Source: CAZFGK01 sp964518635 (lineage in GTDB: Bacteria; Zixibacteria; MSB-5A5; GN15; FEB-12). Taken from it: DNA of 22,564 nt. A program made the position numbers and the translations under genes. The DNA lies in the NCBI GenBank assembly GCA_964518635.1, contig CAZFGK010000032.1, positions 1 to 22,564 on the forward strand. The letters are read 5' to 3'. Positions 1 through 7,825 of the stretch are shown piece by piece; the first letter of the stretch is position 1, and every line of letters begins with the position of its first letter. The notes beneath the pieces were generated by a model. That model was not told the origin of the DNA. It searched no databases and saw only the letters and a program-made list of their open reading frames with translations.

Positions 1-254
1 ATGCAACGGCGACTAAAGCGGTGATTCAAGTCTGGCTCAAGGACGGTGTCCTCGATCCGCAGGGAGTCACGATTCAGAAAGCCCTGACGAAAATGGGCTA
101 TCCTGAAGTCATGTCGGTCCGTACCGGGAAGTTTTTTGAGCTGGAGATTGAGGGCAACCCCGCCAATCTGAAGTCACGTTTAGAATCAATCAGCCGCGAC
201 CTTCTGGCGAATCCGGTCATTGAAAAATTCAGCATCGAAGAAGGCACGAAGTGA
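1..254 (+). CDS. purS: Phosphoribosylformylglycinamidine synthase, PurS subunit (5' end cut by window)
   Basis: PurS is the small subunit of the three-part FGAM synthase (PurL-PurQ-PurS), which converts FGAR plus glutamine to FGAM in de novo purine synthesis in the cytoplasm; PurS bridges PurL and PurQ. The family signature VLDPQG lies near the N-terminus, followed by an RTGKFFELEIEG stretch matching the usual R-x-GK-x-x-E-L segment; length is about 80 residues, normal for the family. The frame is open from base 3 to the window edge. The GTG at 21 would start directly at the first beta strand (IQVWL), whereas family members normally have two to four residues before it (here K-A-V-I), so the true start is probably upstream of base 1. 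The stop codon overlaps the GTG start of purQ by four bases, indicating translational coupling. Identification is confident; the start is not visible. Confidence 0.9.
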   Translation, partial: ATATKAVIQVWLKDGVLDPQGVTIQKALTKMGYPEVMSVRTGKFFELEIEGNPANLKSRLESISRDLLANPVIEKFSIEEGTK

Positions 255-955
255 AATTCGGGGTCGTGATCTTTCCCGGTTCGAACTGCGATTACGATTG
301 CATCATGCTTGCCCGTGAACTCAATCAGTCGGTCGTCGAACTCTGGCATGAATCGCAAGATTTACAGGGGGTCGATTGCGTCATTCTTCCCGGCGGATTC
401 TCCTACGGTGATTATCTCCGTACCGGTGCAATTGGCGCGCACGCGGTGATCATGGATGCCGTGAAAAAACATGTGAAATCAGGCGGACTCGTTCTCGGTA
501 TCTGCAACGGCTTTCAGACACTCTGCGAATCCGGACTTTTGCCCGGTGCCCTGATCAGAAATGCTGGAATGCGATTCCGTTGTATCCCGACTTTTCTCCG
601 CGTCGAACGCACCGATTCACCATTTAGTAATGCTGCATCGGTCGGACAAGTTCTTCGCGTGCCGATTAATCATGGGGAAGGGAACTATGTCGCCCTGCCG
701 GATGATCTGAAAAAACTCGAATCACGCAAACAGGTCTTGTTCCGCTATTGCAATGCAAACGGCGAAGTGAATGCCTCATCCAATCCGAACGGATCGATGA
801 ACAATATCGCCGGACTCTGTAACGAAGAAGGGAATGTCCTTGGTATGATGCCACATCCTGAACGGGCTGCCGATACGCTCCTGGGATTGACCGACGGACT
901 CGTGGTCTTTCGTTCGTTACTTGCTTCTGTCCCTCAACTTGCTGCGAGTGCGTGA
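251..955 (+). CDS. purQ: Phosphoribosylformylglycinamidine synthase subunit PurQ (glutamine amidotransferase)
   Basis: PurQ is the glutaminase subunit of FGAM synthase; it releases ammonia from glutamine and passes it to PurL. The 234-residue protein is a class I glutamine amidotransferase of normal length. It has the N-terminal VVIFPGSNCDYD, the PGGFSYGDYLRTGAIG oxyanion-strand region (about 47-62), the nucleophile elbow GICNGFQTL with Cys85, and the remaining triad in PHPERA (His202, Glu204). HGEGNY (141-146) is also typical. GTG start at 251, overlapping the purS stop. The large subunit purL does not follow: six bases after the stop comes an unrelated membrane-protein gene, so purL must lie upstream of the window or elsewhere in the genome. 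Confidence 0.96.
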   Translation: MKFGVVIFPGSNCDYDCIMLARELNQSVVELWHESQDLQGVDCVILPGGFSYGDYLRTGAIGAHAVIMDAVKKHVKSGGLVLGICNGFQTLCESGLLPGALIRNAGMRFRCIPTFLRVERTDSPFSNAASVGQVLRVPINHGEGNYVALPDDLKKLESRKQVLFRYCNANGEVNASSNPNGSMNNIAGLCNEEGNVLGMMPHPERAADTLLGLTDGLVVFRSLLASVPQLAASA

Positions 956-961
956 GCCAGT

Positions 962-1228
962 ATGAAGGGACGTGAACTTACTTTTCTGATCGTTTCACTT
1001 CTGCTTGCAGCTGTGCTTGGTGGGTTGCTTGGAGAACTAGTTGGCTCGTTCTTGCCGGATGGGGCTGCAAAGATTCTCTTCACCAAGTCACTCGATATCG
1101 GCTTTAGCCCGACGACACTCGCAATGTACTCAATTACATTCACCGCCGGATTAATGATTAAGATTAATCTCATGTCTGCGCTTTGTGTGCTGCTGGTTAT
1201 CCTCTACTTCCGGTTCTGGTATCTGTAA
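962..1228 (+). CDS. DUF4321 family small membrane protein
   Basis: An 88-residue integral membrane protein that I place in the DUF4321 family, whose function is unknown to me. It has a first hydrophobic helix (about residues 7-29, with the small-residue motif LLAAVLGGLLGELVG), a short polar segment with FLPDG and FTKSLDIGFSPTTL, and a C-terminal hydrophobic stretch (about 55-86) containing the characteristic lysine inside a helix, FTAGLMIKINLMSALCVLL. The ATG lies six bases after the purQ stop, with no convincing ribosome binding site, so it is probably read by coupling in the purSQ transcript. It is followed 53 bases later by tatA. Assignment rests on overall pattern rather than on a catalytic motif. 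Confidence 0.8.
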   Translation: MKGRELTFLIVSLLLAAVLGGLLGELVGSFLPDGAAKILFTKSLDIGFSPTTLAMYSITFTAGLMIKINLMSALCVLLVILYFRFWYL

Positions 1229-1281
1229 GATGCTGAACCTGACCAGCCCGTTTGGAATGCATAGAAAGGATGGTTACCACC

Positions 1282-1488
1282 ATGCCGTTTAATCTGGGAT
1301 TTCCCGAACTGATCATGATCGTCGTTGCCTTCTTGCTCCTCTTCGGTGCCAAGCGCATTCCGGAGATTGCTCAAGGCATTGGCAAAGGGATCCGTGAATT
1401 CAAGCGTGCCATGCGCGACACCGGTGACGAAATCAAAAACGCCGCCGACGACAAACCTGCCGACAAAAAGGAAAGCTCCGCTCACTAG
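1282..1488 (+). CDS. tatA: Sec-independent protein translocase TatA/TatE family protein
   Basis: Pore-forming subunit of the twin-arginine translocase, which exports folded proteins across the inner membrane. The 68-residue product has the canonical layout: short periplasmic N-terminus with the GFPEL motif, one transmembrane helix (IMIVVAFLLLFGA), the hinge FGAKRIPEIAQ, an amphipathic helix (GKGIREFKRAMRDTGDEI) and a charged, lysine/aspartate-rich tail. I chose ATG 1282 (MPFNLGFPEL) because the family starts only a few residues before the TM helix, and AAAGGA at 1265-1270 sits upstream at an acceptable, slightly long distance. In-frame ATGs at 1270 and 1252 would add 4 or 10 residues. No tatB or tatC is visible, so this is a lone TatA locus. 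TatB is a less likely alternative because the tail is short. Confidence 0.93.
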   Translation: MPFNLGFPELIMIVVAFLLLFGAKRIPEIAQGIGKGIREFKRAMRDTGDEIKNAADDKPADKKESSAH

Positions 1489-1491
1489 CGG

Positions 1492-1956
1492 ATGCAATCT
1501 TTCATGGTATTTTCGCAGCCAGATGCTGATGCGATCGCGTATGTCCTCGGTGCCGAGGCGGTACGAGTCGAGAAGGAGCATTTCCGGATTAAGATCACCA
1601 ATGCCGAGGAGAAACGAATCCTCGTGCTTGAGATCTATCCCGAAACGACCCTCGGAAAAACTCGCGGTATGCTGGTGGTTGTCTACACTGGCAACTCTCA
1701 TATCCAGTTGCACAACTGCACCGGCTTTGTGGTCTCTGATGAACTTGGGGAAGTGACTTTTGTTGCCGAAACTGAAAATCGTCTCTCAGGTTTGGTAGTC
1801 GAAAAAGGGGCGTCTTGTTCGCTCTACAGTTCAGTCAGCCGTGACTTGATTTCGACTGATTTCACGCAACTGGGAGTGGAAGTGATGCTCTCCGGGGTGG
1901 CAATGTCATTGACAGAAGACATTCTTAAGAAGCCGGGGGAGAGAAGAGAGGATTAG
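1492..1956 (+). CDS. Hypothetical protein, unrecognised, 154 residues
   Basis: I do not recognise this protein. It starts three bases after the tatA stop, and a second in-frame ATG at 1504 is an equally good start. No signal peptide or transmembrane helix is visible, so it is probably cytoplasmic. It begins with FSQPDADAIAYVLGAEAVRVE, then alternates charged and beta-branched residues as in an alpha/beta fold (RIKIT, RILVLEIYP, MLVVVYTGNSHIQLHNCTGFVVSDELGEVTFVAE), and ends in a charged tail (KKPGERRED). Its position at the end of the purSQ-tatA run, with a hairpin terminator about 70 bases later, makes it the last gene of that transcript. Composition matches its neighbours. The reading frame looks genuinely coding; the antisense and out-of-frame ORFs here are less convincing. 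Confidence 0.75.
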   Translation: MQSFMVFSQPDADAIAYVLGAEAVRVEKEHFRIKITNAEEKRILVLEIYPETTLGKTRGMLVVVYTGNSHIQLHNCTGFVVSDELGEVTFVAETENRLSGLVVEKGASCSLYSSVSRDLISTDFTQLGVEVMLSGVAMSLTEDILKKPGERRED

Positions 1957-1960
1957 GATT

Positions 1961-1977
1961 CGATTCTCACAGAATCG
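1961..1977. repeat. Short perfect hairpin just after the last plus-strand gene
   Basis: CGATTCT and AGAATCG are separated by CAC, giving a 7-bp stem four bases after the stop codon of the hypothetical gene. No T-run follows, so it is not itself a typical Rho-independent terminator; it could protect the mRNA 3' end. The inverted repeat is directly visible; its role is a guess. Confidence 0.5.
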
Positions 1978-2022
1978 CGGCTAAATTCTTTCGAGTGAAG
2001 TATATTTTTTGAAACCGAATCT

Positions 2023-2050
2023 TGGTAGCCCGCTCCCTTCAGGGGCGGGT
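2023..2050 (+). repeat. Dispersed palindromic repeat, copy 1
   Basis: TGGTAGCCCGCTCCCTTCAG followed by GGGCGGGT. It matches the copy at 2230-2257 at 27 of 28 positions (C/T difference at one base). It is a GC-rich hairpin with a conserved TGGTAGC lead-in, resembling a REP- or MITE-like element too short to encode anything. Confidence 0.8.
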
Positions 2051-2057
2051 ATTTTTT
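2029..2057 (+). terminator. Probable Rho-independent terminator of the purSQ-tatA operon (within a repeat copy)
   Basis: CCCGCTCC (2029-2036) pairs with GGGGCGGG (2042-2049), including one T-G wobble, around a five-base CTTCA loop. A 2052-2057 run of six T follows one A. This is a good terminator shape about 70 bases after the last stop codon. The hairpin is also the core of the dispersed repeat described at 2023-2050, so the repeat appears to double as a terminator. Confidence 0.7.
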
Positions 2058-2171
2058 GTATCTCTTCGGTGCCCAGCGGCTTGCCGAGGGTTTCTCTTGA
2101 TGTGAAATATTCAGTTGAGAAAGACCCTGATCGGGTGCTCAGGGCTACAGATCAGAGAGGCTGCTCAACCG

Positions 2172-2196
2172 ACCGCCCCTGAAGGGGCTGGCTACC
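2172..2196 (-). repeat. Dispersed palindromic repeat, copy 2 (inverted, diverged)
   Basis: Read on the minus strand this is GGTAGCCAGCCCCTTCAGGG followed by GCGGT. It shares the GGTAGCC lead-in and the CCCTTCAGGGGCGG hairpin core of the other two copies, with an A/C and a T/C change in the left arm. It lies in opposite orientation between them. Confidence 0.7.
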
Positions 2197-2229
2197 GCGT
2201 GTATGTATTCGCGTGCATTTTCTGATATT

Positions 2230-2257
2230 TGGTAGCCCGCTCCCTTTAGGGGCGGGT
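2230..2257 (+). repeat. Dispersed palindromic repeat, copy 3
   Basis: TGGTAGCCCGCTCCCTTTAG followed by GGGCGGGT, a near-identical direct copy of 2023-2050. Here the downstream flank is TTTCGTGCG rather than a T-run, so this copy is a weaker terminator. It runs into the 14-base perfect palindrome at 2271-2284. Confidence 0.8.
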
Positions 2258-2347
2258 TTCGTGCGCGGCACCCGCCGCGGCGGGCCGGCCTGCCCGTCTC
2301 CCAAACAAACGGAAAGCAGTGGGGCACCGAAGAGGTTTCTCTTGTAG

Positions 2348-2379
2348 GGCAGGTCCCGCTTCGGAACCTGCCGTTTTTT
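2348..2379 (+). terminator. Terminator-like hairpin
   Basis: GGCAGGT (2348-2354) pairs with ACCTGCC (2366-2372), and a run of six T occupies 2374-2379. The shape is that of a plus-strand Rho-independent terminator, but no gene lies directly upstream, so it is either a backup terminator or another member of the intergenic repeat families. The flank TTGTAGGGC(AG)GGTCC recurs inverted at 2432-2447. Confidence 0.5.
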
Positions 2380-2414
2380 CTCAAAACAATGGGAAAAACG
2401 GATACAACGAAAGA

Positions 2415-2435
2415 GGTCGGTTCGGAAACCGGACC
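2415..2435. repeat. Imperfect hairpin
   Basis: GGTCGGTT pairs with AACCGGACC with a single bulged G around a CGGA loop. The following CGCCCCTACAAGAAAG, read on the minus strand, resembles the TTTCTCTTGTAGGG flank at 2336-2349, so this is an inverted partner of that repeat. Confidence 0.5.
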
Positions 2436-2513
2436 GCCCCTACAAGAAAGATGGCATATCCATAGATGGACACCGACCTCCAGAAAGGCAGTACATCACC
2501 CTCCCCCCCCCAC

Positions 2514-2547
2514 AAAAAAAATCGCCGCGGCGTCTTACCACGGCGAT
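2514..2547 (-). terminator. Rho-independent terminator of the FHA-phosphoesterase-kinase operon
   Basis: On the minus strand, ATCGCCG (2547-2541) pairs with CGGCGAT (2527-2521). The stem extends inward through T-G and G-C pairs to about 11 bp and is followed by eight T (2521-2514). It lies about 25 bases beyond the kinase stop codon. A run of nine G on the same strand follows immediately. Confidence 0.88.
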
Positions 2548-2572
2548 TCCAAGAAAGTAGGAGCTAGTTTAC

Positions 2573-5041
<2,469 letters not shown>

Positions 5042-5044
5042 TGC

Positions 5045-5773
5045 TTACCGTCCTATTCCCAGACGTTCGACCAATAATGACGGGATTTTGGCTTCCCGCA
5101 TCAGGTGCTGTTCACTGGAGACATCATATTCTACACGTCGATAAAAGACGCTGAGTTCATCAGTATCGTGAATGACATAGCAGGCACGCGGATCATGATC
5201 TCGCGGCTGGCCGACCGAGCCGACATTGACCAGATATTTGCAGTCATCGTCCGGGTCGAAGCTGTGACCGGTTTTCATACGGACTTCACCCTCAGCCGAT
5301 TTCACGAAAATCGTCGGAAGGTGGGTGTGTCCGAAAAATGTCAACTGGGTCGTCACTGATCCGAAAGCCATCTCGCCGTCACGAAGTCTGAGTAAGTACG
5401 GCCACTGATCCGCCTGATGGGGGGAAGCATGCACATAGGTCGCGTTTTCCTGTGTGGCCTGTCGAAGATATTTTCGGATACAGCCCAATTCATACTCGGC
5501 CATGCGATCATGGGTATACTGCAAAGATGACAGGGCGAGATCGTTCAGTAATTCTTTTTGGACATGACCGAGTGCCATCTCTTCATGATTCCCGAGAATC
5601 TTGATGCTGCATTGCCGTTCGACGAGTGCGACACACTCGGCCGGTTTGGCTCCATAACCGATAACATCCCCCAGGCAAATGATCTCATCGACCTGCTGGG
5701 ATTCGATATCTTTCAGCACGGCAGTAAATGCCGCGAGATTCCCATGAATATCCGAGACAATGGCACGCTTCAT
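5045..5773 (-). CDS. Calcineurin-like metallophosphoesterase (YfcE/MJ0936-like)
   Basis: A 242-residue cytoplasmic phosphoesterase with the complete two-metal site: DIHGN (Asp8, His10), GDVIGYG (Asp36), GNHE (Asn62, His63), VHAS (His115) and GHTH (His149, His151), followed by the NVGSVGQPRD motif (183-192) typical of the Metallophos_2 branch. Members of this superfamily hydrolyse phosphomonoesters or phosphodiesters, and some act on phosphoproteins, so the substrate cannot be read from sequence. Its start codon overlaps the FHA gene stop by four bases (ATGA), and its stop is three bases before the kinase. That makes a kinase/phosphatase pair plausible, in place of the PP2C-type phosphatase usually linked to bacterial Ser/Thr kinases. 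Fold and metal site are certain; the protein-phosphatase role is inference from context. Confidence 0.93.
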   Translation of the reverse strand: MKRAIVSDIHGNLAAFTAVLKDIESQQVDEIICLGDVIGYGAKPAECVALVERQCSIKILGNHEEMALGHVQKELLNDLALSSLQYTHDRMAEYELGCIRKYLRQATQENATYVHASPHQADQWPYLLRLRDGEMAFGSVTTQLTFFGHTHLPTIFVKSAEGEVRMKTGHSFDPDDDCKYLVNVGSVGQPRDHDPRACYVIHDTDELSVFYRRVEYDVSSEQHLMREAKIPSLLVERLGIGR

Positions 5774-6465
5774 TTCGACGGGCCATCTACAAACCGAAAG
5801 GTCGTTTTGCCGACGGTCACGACATCGCCGTTTTTCAATTGCTGACGGGTGACTGGTTCACCGTTGATCAGTGTCTTATTCGCTTTTCCGACGGTGATCA
5901 GCACATAGCTATTCACTTCGCGGACGATTTTTGCCTGAATGGCGGGAAGGAAAAAGCCCTTGGCCCGGACATGCGTGAATTTCGCCTTGCCAATGGTGGT
6001 GACTTCCTGATCGATCTTGAATTCAGTGAATTCGGCATTGTCTTCGCCGATGAGCACCGAACCGCCAAACTTGGCGACAATCTGTCGCTCCATCTTGTCG
6101 TTCTCGATCAGTGCTTTCTGACGTTTGGTATTCAGCAGCATGGTCCCTTCGAGATCTATCTTCTCCGAGGCACCGCCGGCGTTCGACTTGTAGATGAGGG
6201 AGTATTTTCCAATGGTGATGACATCATCATCACGAAGGACCTCTTCGGTAATTTTCCGATTGTTCACGAAGGTCCCGTTGAGGGATTCATTGTCAACGAC
6301 GACCGCGGCCTGATCGTTAAACTCAATCATGGCATGGCGACGAGAGACCCCGCGATTTTCAAGGACAATATCATTCTCCTGCGTACGACCAATGGTCAGT
6401 CGCTTTTTCTCGGTGACAATTCGTTCGATGATCTTGTCGTCGAATTTCACGATGATTTCGGCCAT
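5770..6465 (-). CDS. FHA-domain protein with a second, degenerate FHA-like domain
   Basis: A 231-residue cytoplasmic protein without TM segments. The first forkhead-associated domain (about 3-93) has the phosphothreonine-binding residues: GR (26-27), S41-x-x-H44 in VSRRHA, and N63-G64-T65 in LNGTFVNN. A linker follows (94-148) containing DLEGTMLLNTK. The C-terminal part (about 150-227; TTIGKAKF, TLINGEPV, LKNGDVVTVGKTTFRF) has the FHA strand pattern but GK for GR and no S-x-x-H, so it probably does not bind phosphothreonine. I chose ATG 6465 over the longer frame from 6528 because AAAGGA sits seven bases before it and the domain begins at once (MAEIIVKF). It is first in the operon with the phosphoesterase and kinase and is a likely reader or substrate of that kinase. 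Confidence 0.9.
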   Translation of the reverse strand: MAEIIVKFDDKIIERIVTEKKRLTIGRTQENDIVLENRGVSRRHAMIEFNDQAAVVVDNESLNGTFVNNRKITEEVLRDDDVITIGKYSLIYKSNAGGASEKIDLEGTMLLNTKRQKALIENDKMERQIVAKFGGSVLIGEDNAEFTEFKIDQEVTTIGKAKFTHVRAKGFFLPAIQAKIVREVNSYVLITVGKANKTLINGEPVTRQQLKNGDVVTVGKTTFRFVDGPSK

Positions 6466-6567
6466 GGCGGCGTCCTTTCGCTCCATTATGCTGATTGCCG
6501 TCGACTGTCCGACGACTTCTATTTCCATTTGAGGTCGTCATCCATGAACGACCATAACTTCAGGGAA

Positions 6568-6587
6568 CCTCAAGAGTATACTTGAGG
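6568..6587. promoter_or_regulatory. Palindromic candidate operator upstream of the FHA operon
   Basis: CCTCAAG and CTTGAGG are perfect 7-bp arms around AGTATA. On the minus strand the centre reads TATACT, a good -10 box, about 105 bases upstream of the FHA start; the -35 position (ACAACT) is poor. A palindrome wrapped around a -10 element is what a repressor site, or an activator-dependent promoter, would look like. Arms are seen; the role is inferred. Confidence 0.4.
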
Positions 6588-6686
6588 GTACTCCAACAGT
6601 TGTTGTCGGCATGACTGTCTAATTCTTGATCTTTCAAGCCGGGAAATTGACCAGTTTCAGACTGAGAAAACCCGCTGGTTCGAAGA

Positions 6687-6715
6687 TTGCGGACTGAGAT
6701 CGAGCACCATATACT
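6687..6715 (+). promoter_or_regulatory. Sigma-70-type promoter for etfA
   Basis: TTGCGG (6687-6692) and TATACT (6710-6715) are separated by exactly 17 bases. Transcription would begin near 6722, giving a leader of about 53 bases with the ribosome binding site AAGGA before ATG 6775. Confidence 0.5.
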
Positions 6716-6722
6716 TCCGCCG

Positions 6723-6753
6723 CTGCCACCCATGACCTAACCGATTGTGGCAG
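6723..6753 (+). promoter_or_regulatory. Inverted repeat at the predicted 5' end of the etfA mRNA
   Basis: CTGCCAC (6723-6729) and GTGGCAG (6747-6753) are perfect 7-bp arms separated by 17 bases. They begin one base after the predicted transcription start, so the transcript could start with a stem-loop (mRNA stabiliser) or the DNA could be an operator. No T-run follows, so it is not an attenuator by itself. Confidence 0.35.
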
Positions 6754-6774
6754 AAAGAGAAGAAGGAATCTCGT

Positions 6775-7737
6775 ATGTCACATCTGGTTCTCGCCCTGCA
6801 CAAAAACGGGCAGCTCAATTCAACCACTCTCGAAGCGATCACTGCGGCTACCCAAATGGGTGGTTCGGTCATAGTTGCTGTTCTCTCCGACAATCCTGAT
6901 CCAATCGCAGCGGAGATTGCAAAGCGATACTCCGGTGTGGTCGTGACAGTCTCCAACCCAGCCCTTGCGGCCTGTAATGAAGAAATCTATACCCAGGTAC
7001 TCACCGAACTTATTGCAGCTAAGCAGGTGAAGACCGTGACTGCTCCTGCGACGCTGTACGGCAAAGCCGTGATGAGCCGACTTGCAGCGGTACTGAAAAG
7101 CCCGATGATCTCAGATATTACCAGTGTTCGTATGGATGGAGATTCTGTCATCGGAAGTCGCCCCGGGTTTGGTGGGGGCGTGATATCGGAAGTCAAAGCC
7201 AAGACCGGCGGCGGTCCTGTCTGTTTGACTATCCGTCCCAAGATATTTACGCCTTCGAGTGGTTCTGGTGCTTCGACTGAAACTTTTGCTCCAAGCGCGG
7301 CGGCATTCAATGCAAAATCAAAAGTGAATGAGGTTCGTGTCGAGTCTTCTGGTAGGGTCACCCTTGCTGATGCCGACCGAGTCGTCTCTGCTGGTCGCGG
7401 AATCAAAGGGCCGGAGAATGTTCCGATGGTCGAATCACTTGCGAAATCAGTCGGGGCGGCTTTTGGGGCGTCACGAGCGGTGGTTGATGCAGGGTGGGTT
7501 CCTTACGCAAGCCAAGTCGGTCAGACAGGCCGAACGGTGAATCCAAAATTGTATATTGCGGTTGGCGTTTCGGGTGCAATTCAGCATCTGGTCGGGATGC
7601 AATCGAGCCAGACCATTGTGGCGATCAATAAGGATAAAGATGCACCGATTTTCAAAGTCGCGACGTATGGAATTGTCGGAGATCTCTTTGAGATTGTCCC
7701 GGCACTCACCAAAAAGTTCGAAGCAGAACTCGCCTAA
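6775..7737 (+). CDS. etfA: Electron transfer flavoprotein subunit alpha
   Basis: EtfA binds FAD and, with EtfB, shuttles electrons from acyl-CoA and related dehydrogenases to the quinone pool via ETF-quinone oxidoreductase. The 320-residue protein has the N-terminal Rossmann-like half (1-185) and the conserved C-terminal FAD domain: SAGRGIKG (206-212), SRAVVDAGW (233-241), QVGQTG (247-252), LYIAVGVSGAIQHLVGM (259-275), IVAINKDKDAPIF (281-293) and ATYGIVGD (296-303). I chose ATG 6775 because AAGGA lies at a normal distance and the protein begins at the first strand; the frame opens earlier at a TTG (6745). etfB, normally directly upstream, is absent here: upstream is the divergent FHA operon. 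A bidirectional terminator follows. Confidence 0.95.
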   Translation: MSHLVLALHKNGQLNSTTLEAITAATQMGGSVIVAVLSDNPDPIAAEIAKRYSGVVVTVSNPALAACNEEIYTQVLTELIAAKQVKTVTAPATLYGKAVMSRLAAVLKSPMISDITSVRMDGDSVIGSRPGFGGGVISEVKAKTGGGPVCLTIRPKIFTPSSGSGASTETFAPSAAAFNAKSKVNEVRVESSGRVTLADADRVVSAGRGIKGPENVPMVESLAKSVGAAFGASRAVVDAGWVPYASQVGQTGRTVNPKLYIAVGVSGAIQHLVGMQSSQTIVAINKDKDAPIFKVATYGIVGDLFEIVPALTKKFEAELA

Positions 7738-7769
7738 CGAGTCCTCGTAAATCTAAAGATTGAAAAAAG

Positions 7770-7796
7770 AAAAGCTCGCTTTACAGCGAGCTTTTT
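7770..7796. terminator. Bidirectional Rho-independent terminator between etfA and the cytochrome gene
   Basis: AAAGCTCGCT (7771-7780) and AGCGAGCTTT (7785-7794) form a 10-bp stem with a TTAC loop, flanked by an A-rich stretch on the left and T on the right. It sits between the converging ends of etfA (stop 7737) and the cytochrome gene (stop 7826) and can serve both strands. Confidence 0.9.
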
Positions 7797-7825
7797 TCAC
7801 GGCTTCAATTCTAAGAAGTCGTCTT

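Larger units (their letters stand above)
1957..2572. other. Non-coding region: mosaic of short palindromic repeats and hairpins
   Basis: A 616-base gap between the plus-strand purSQ-tatA operon and the convergent end of the minus-strand kinase operon. It holds no credible gene. It contains, in order: a 7-bp hairpin (1961-1977), three copies of a GC-rich palindromic repeat (2023-2050, 2172-2196 inverted, 2230-2257), a perfect 14-base palindrome CCCGCCGCGGCGGG (2271-2284), a 13-base inverted repeat pair (2062-2074 and 2322-2334), two further hairpins (2348-2372 and 2415-2435), a run of nine C at 2503-2511, and the kinase-operon terminator. The 78-79 residue ORFs across it are arginine/proline-rich read-through of repeats and are not genes. 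Confidence 0.85.
6466..6774. other. Divergent intergenic region between the FHA operon and etfA
   Basis: 309 bases without a gene. It contains a palindrome (6568-6587) on the FHA side, a -35/-10 pair for etfA (6687-6715), and an inverted repeat in the predicted etfA leader (6723-6753). A 285-residue plus-strand ORF (5728-6585) runs antisense through the FHA gene into this region and is a shadow. Confidence 0.75.

Noticed and set aside
2023..2257. Possible CRISPR array from the repeated GGTAGCC units
   Set aside because: Only three copies, one of them inverted, at irregular spacing and without cas genes. They fit dispersed hairpin repeats.
5728..6585. 285-residue plus-strand ORF antisense to the FHA gene
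   Set aside because: It lies wholly opposite a protein with clear FHA motifs, has no ribosome binding site, no recognisable motif, and its ends track the FHA reading frame. It is a shadow produced by base composition.
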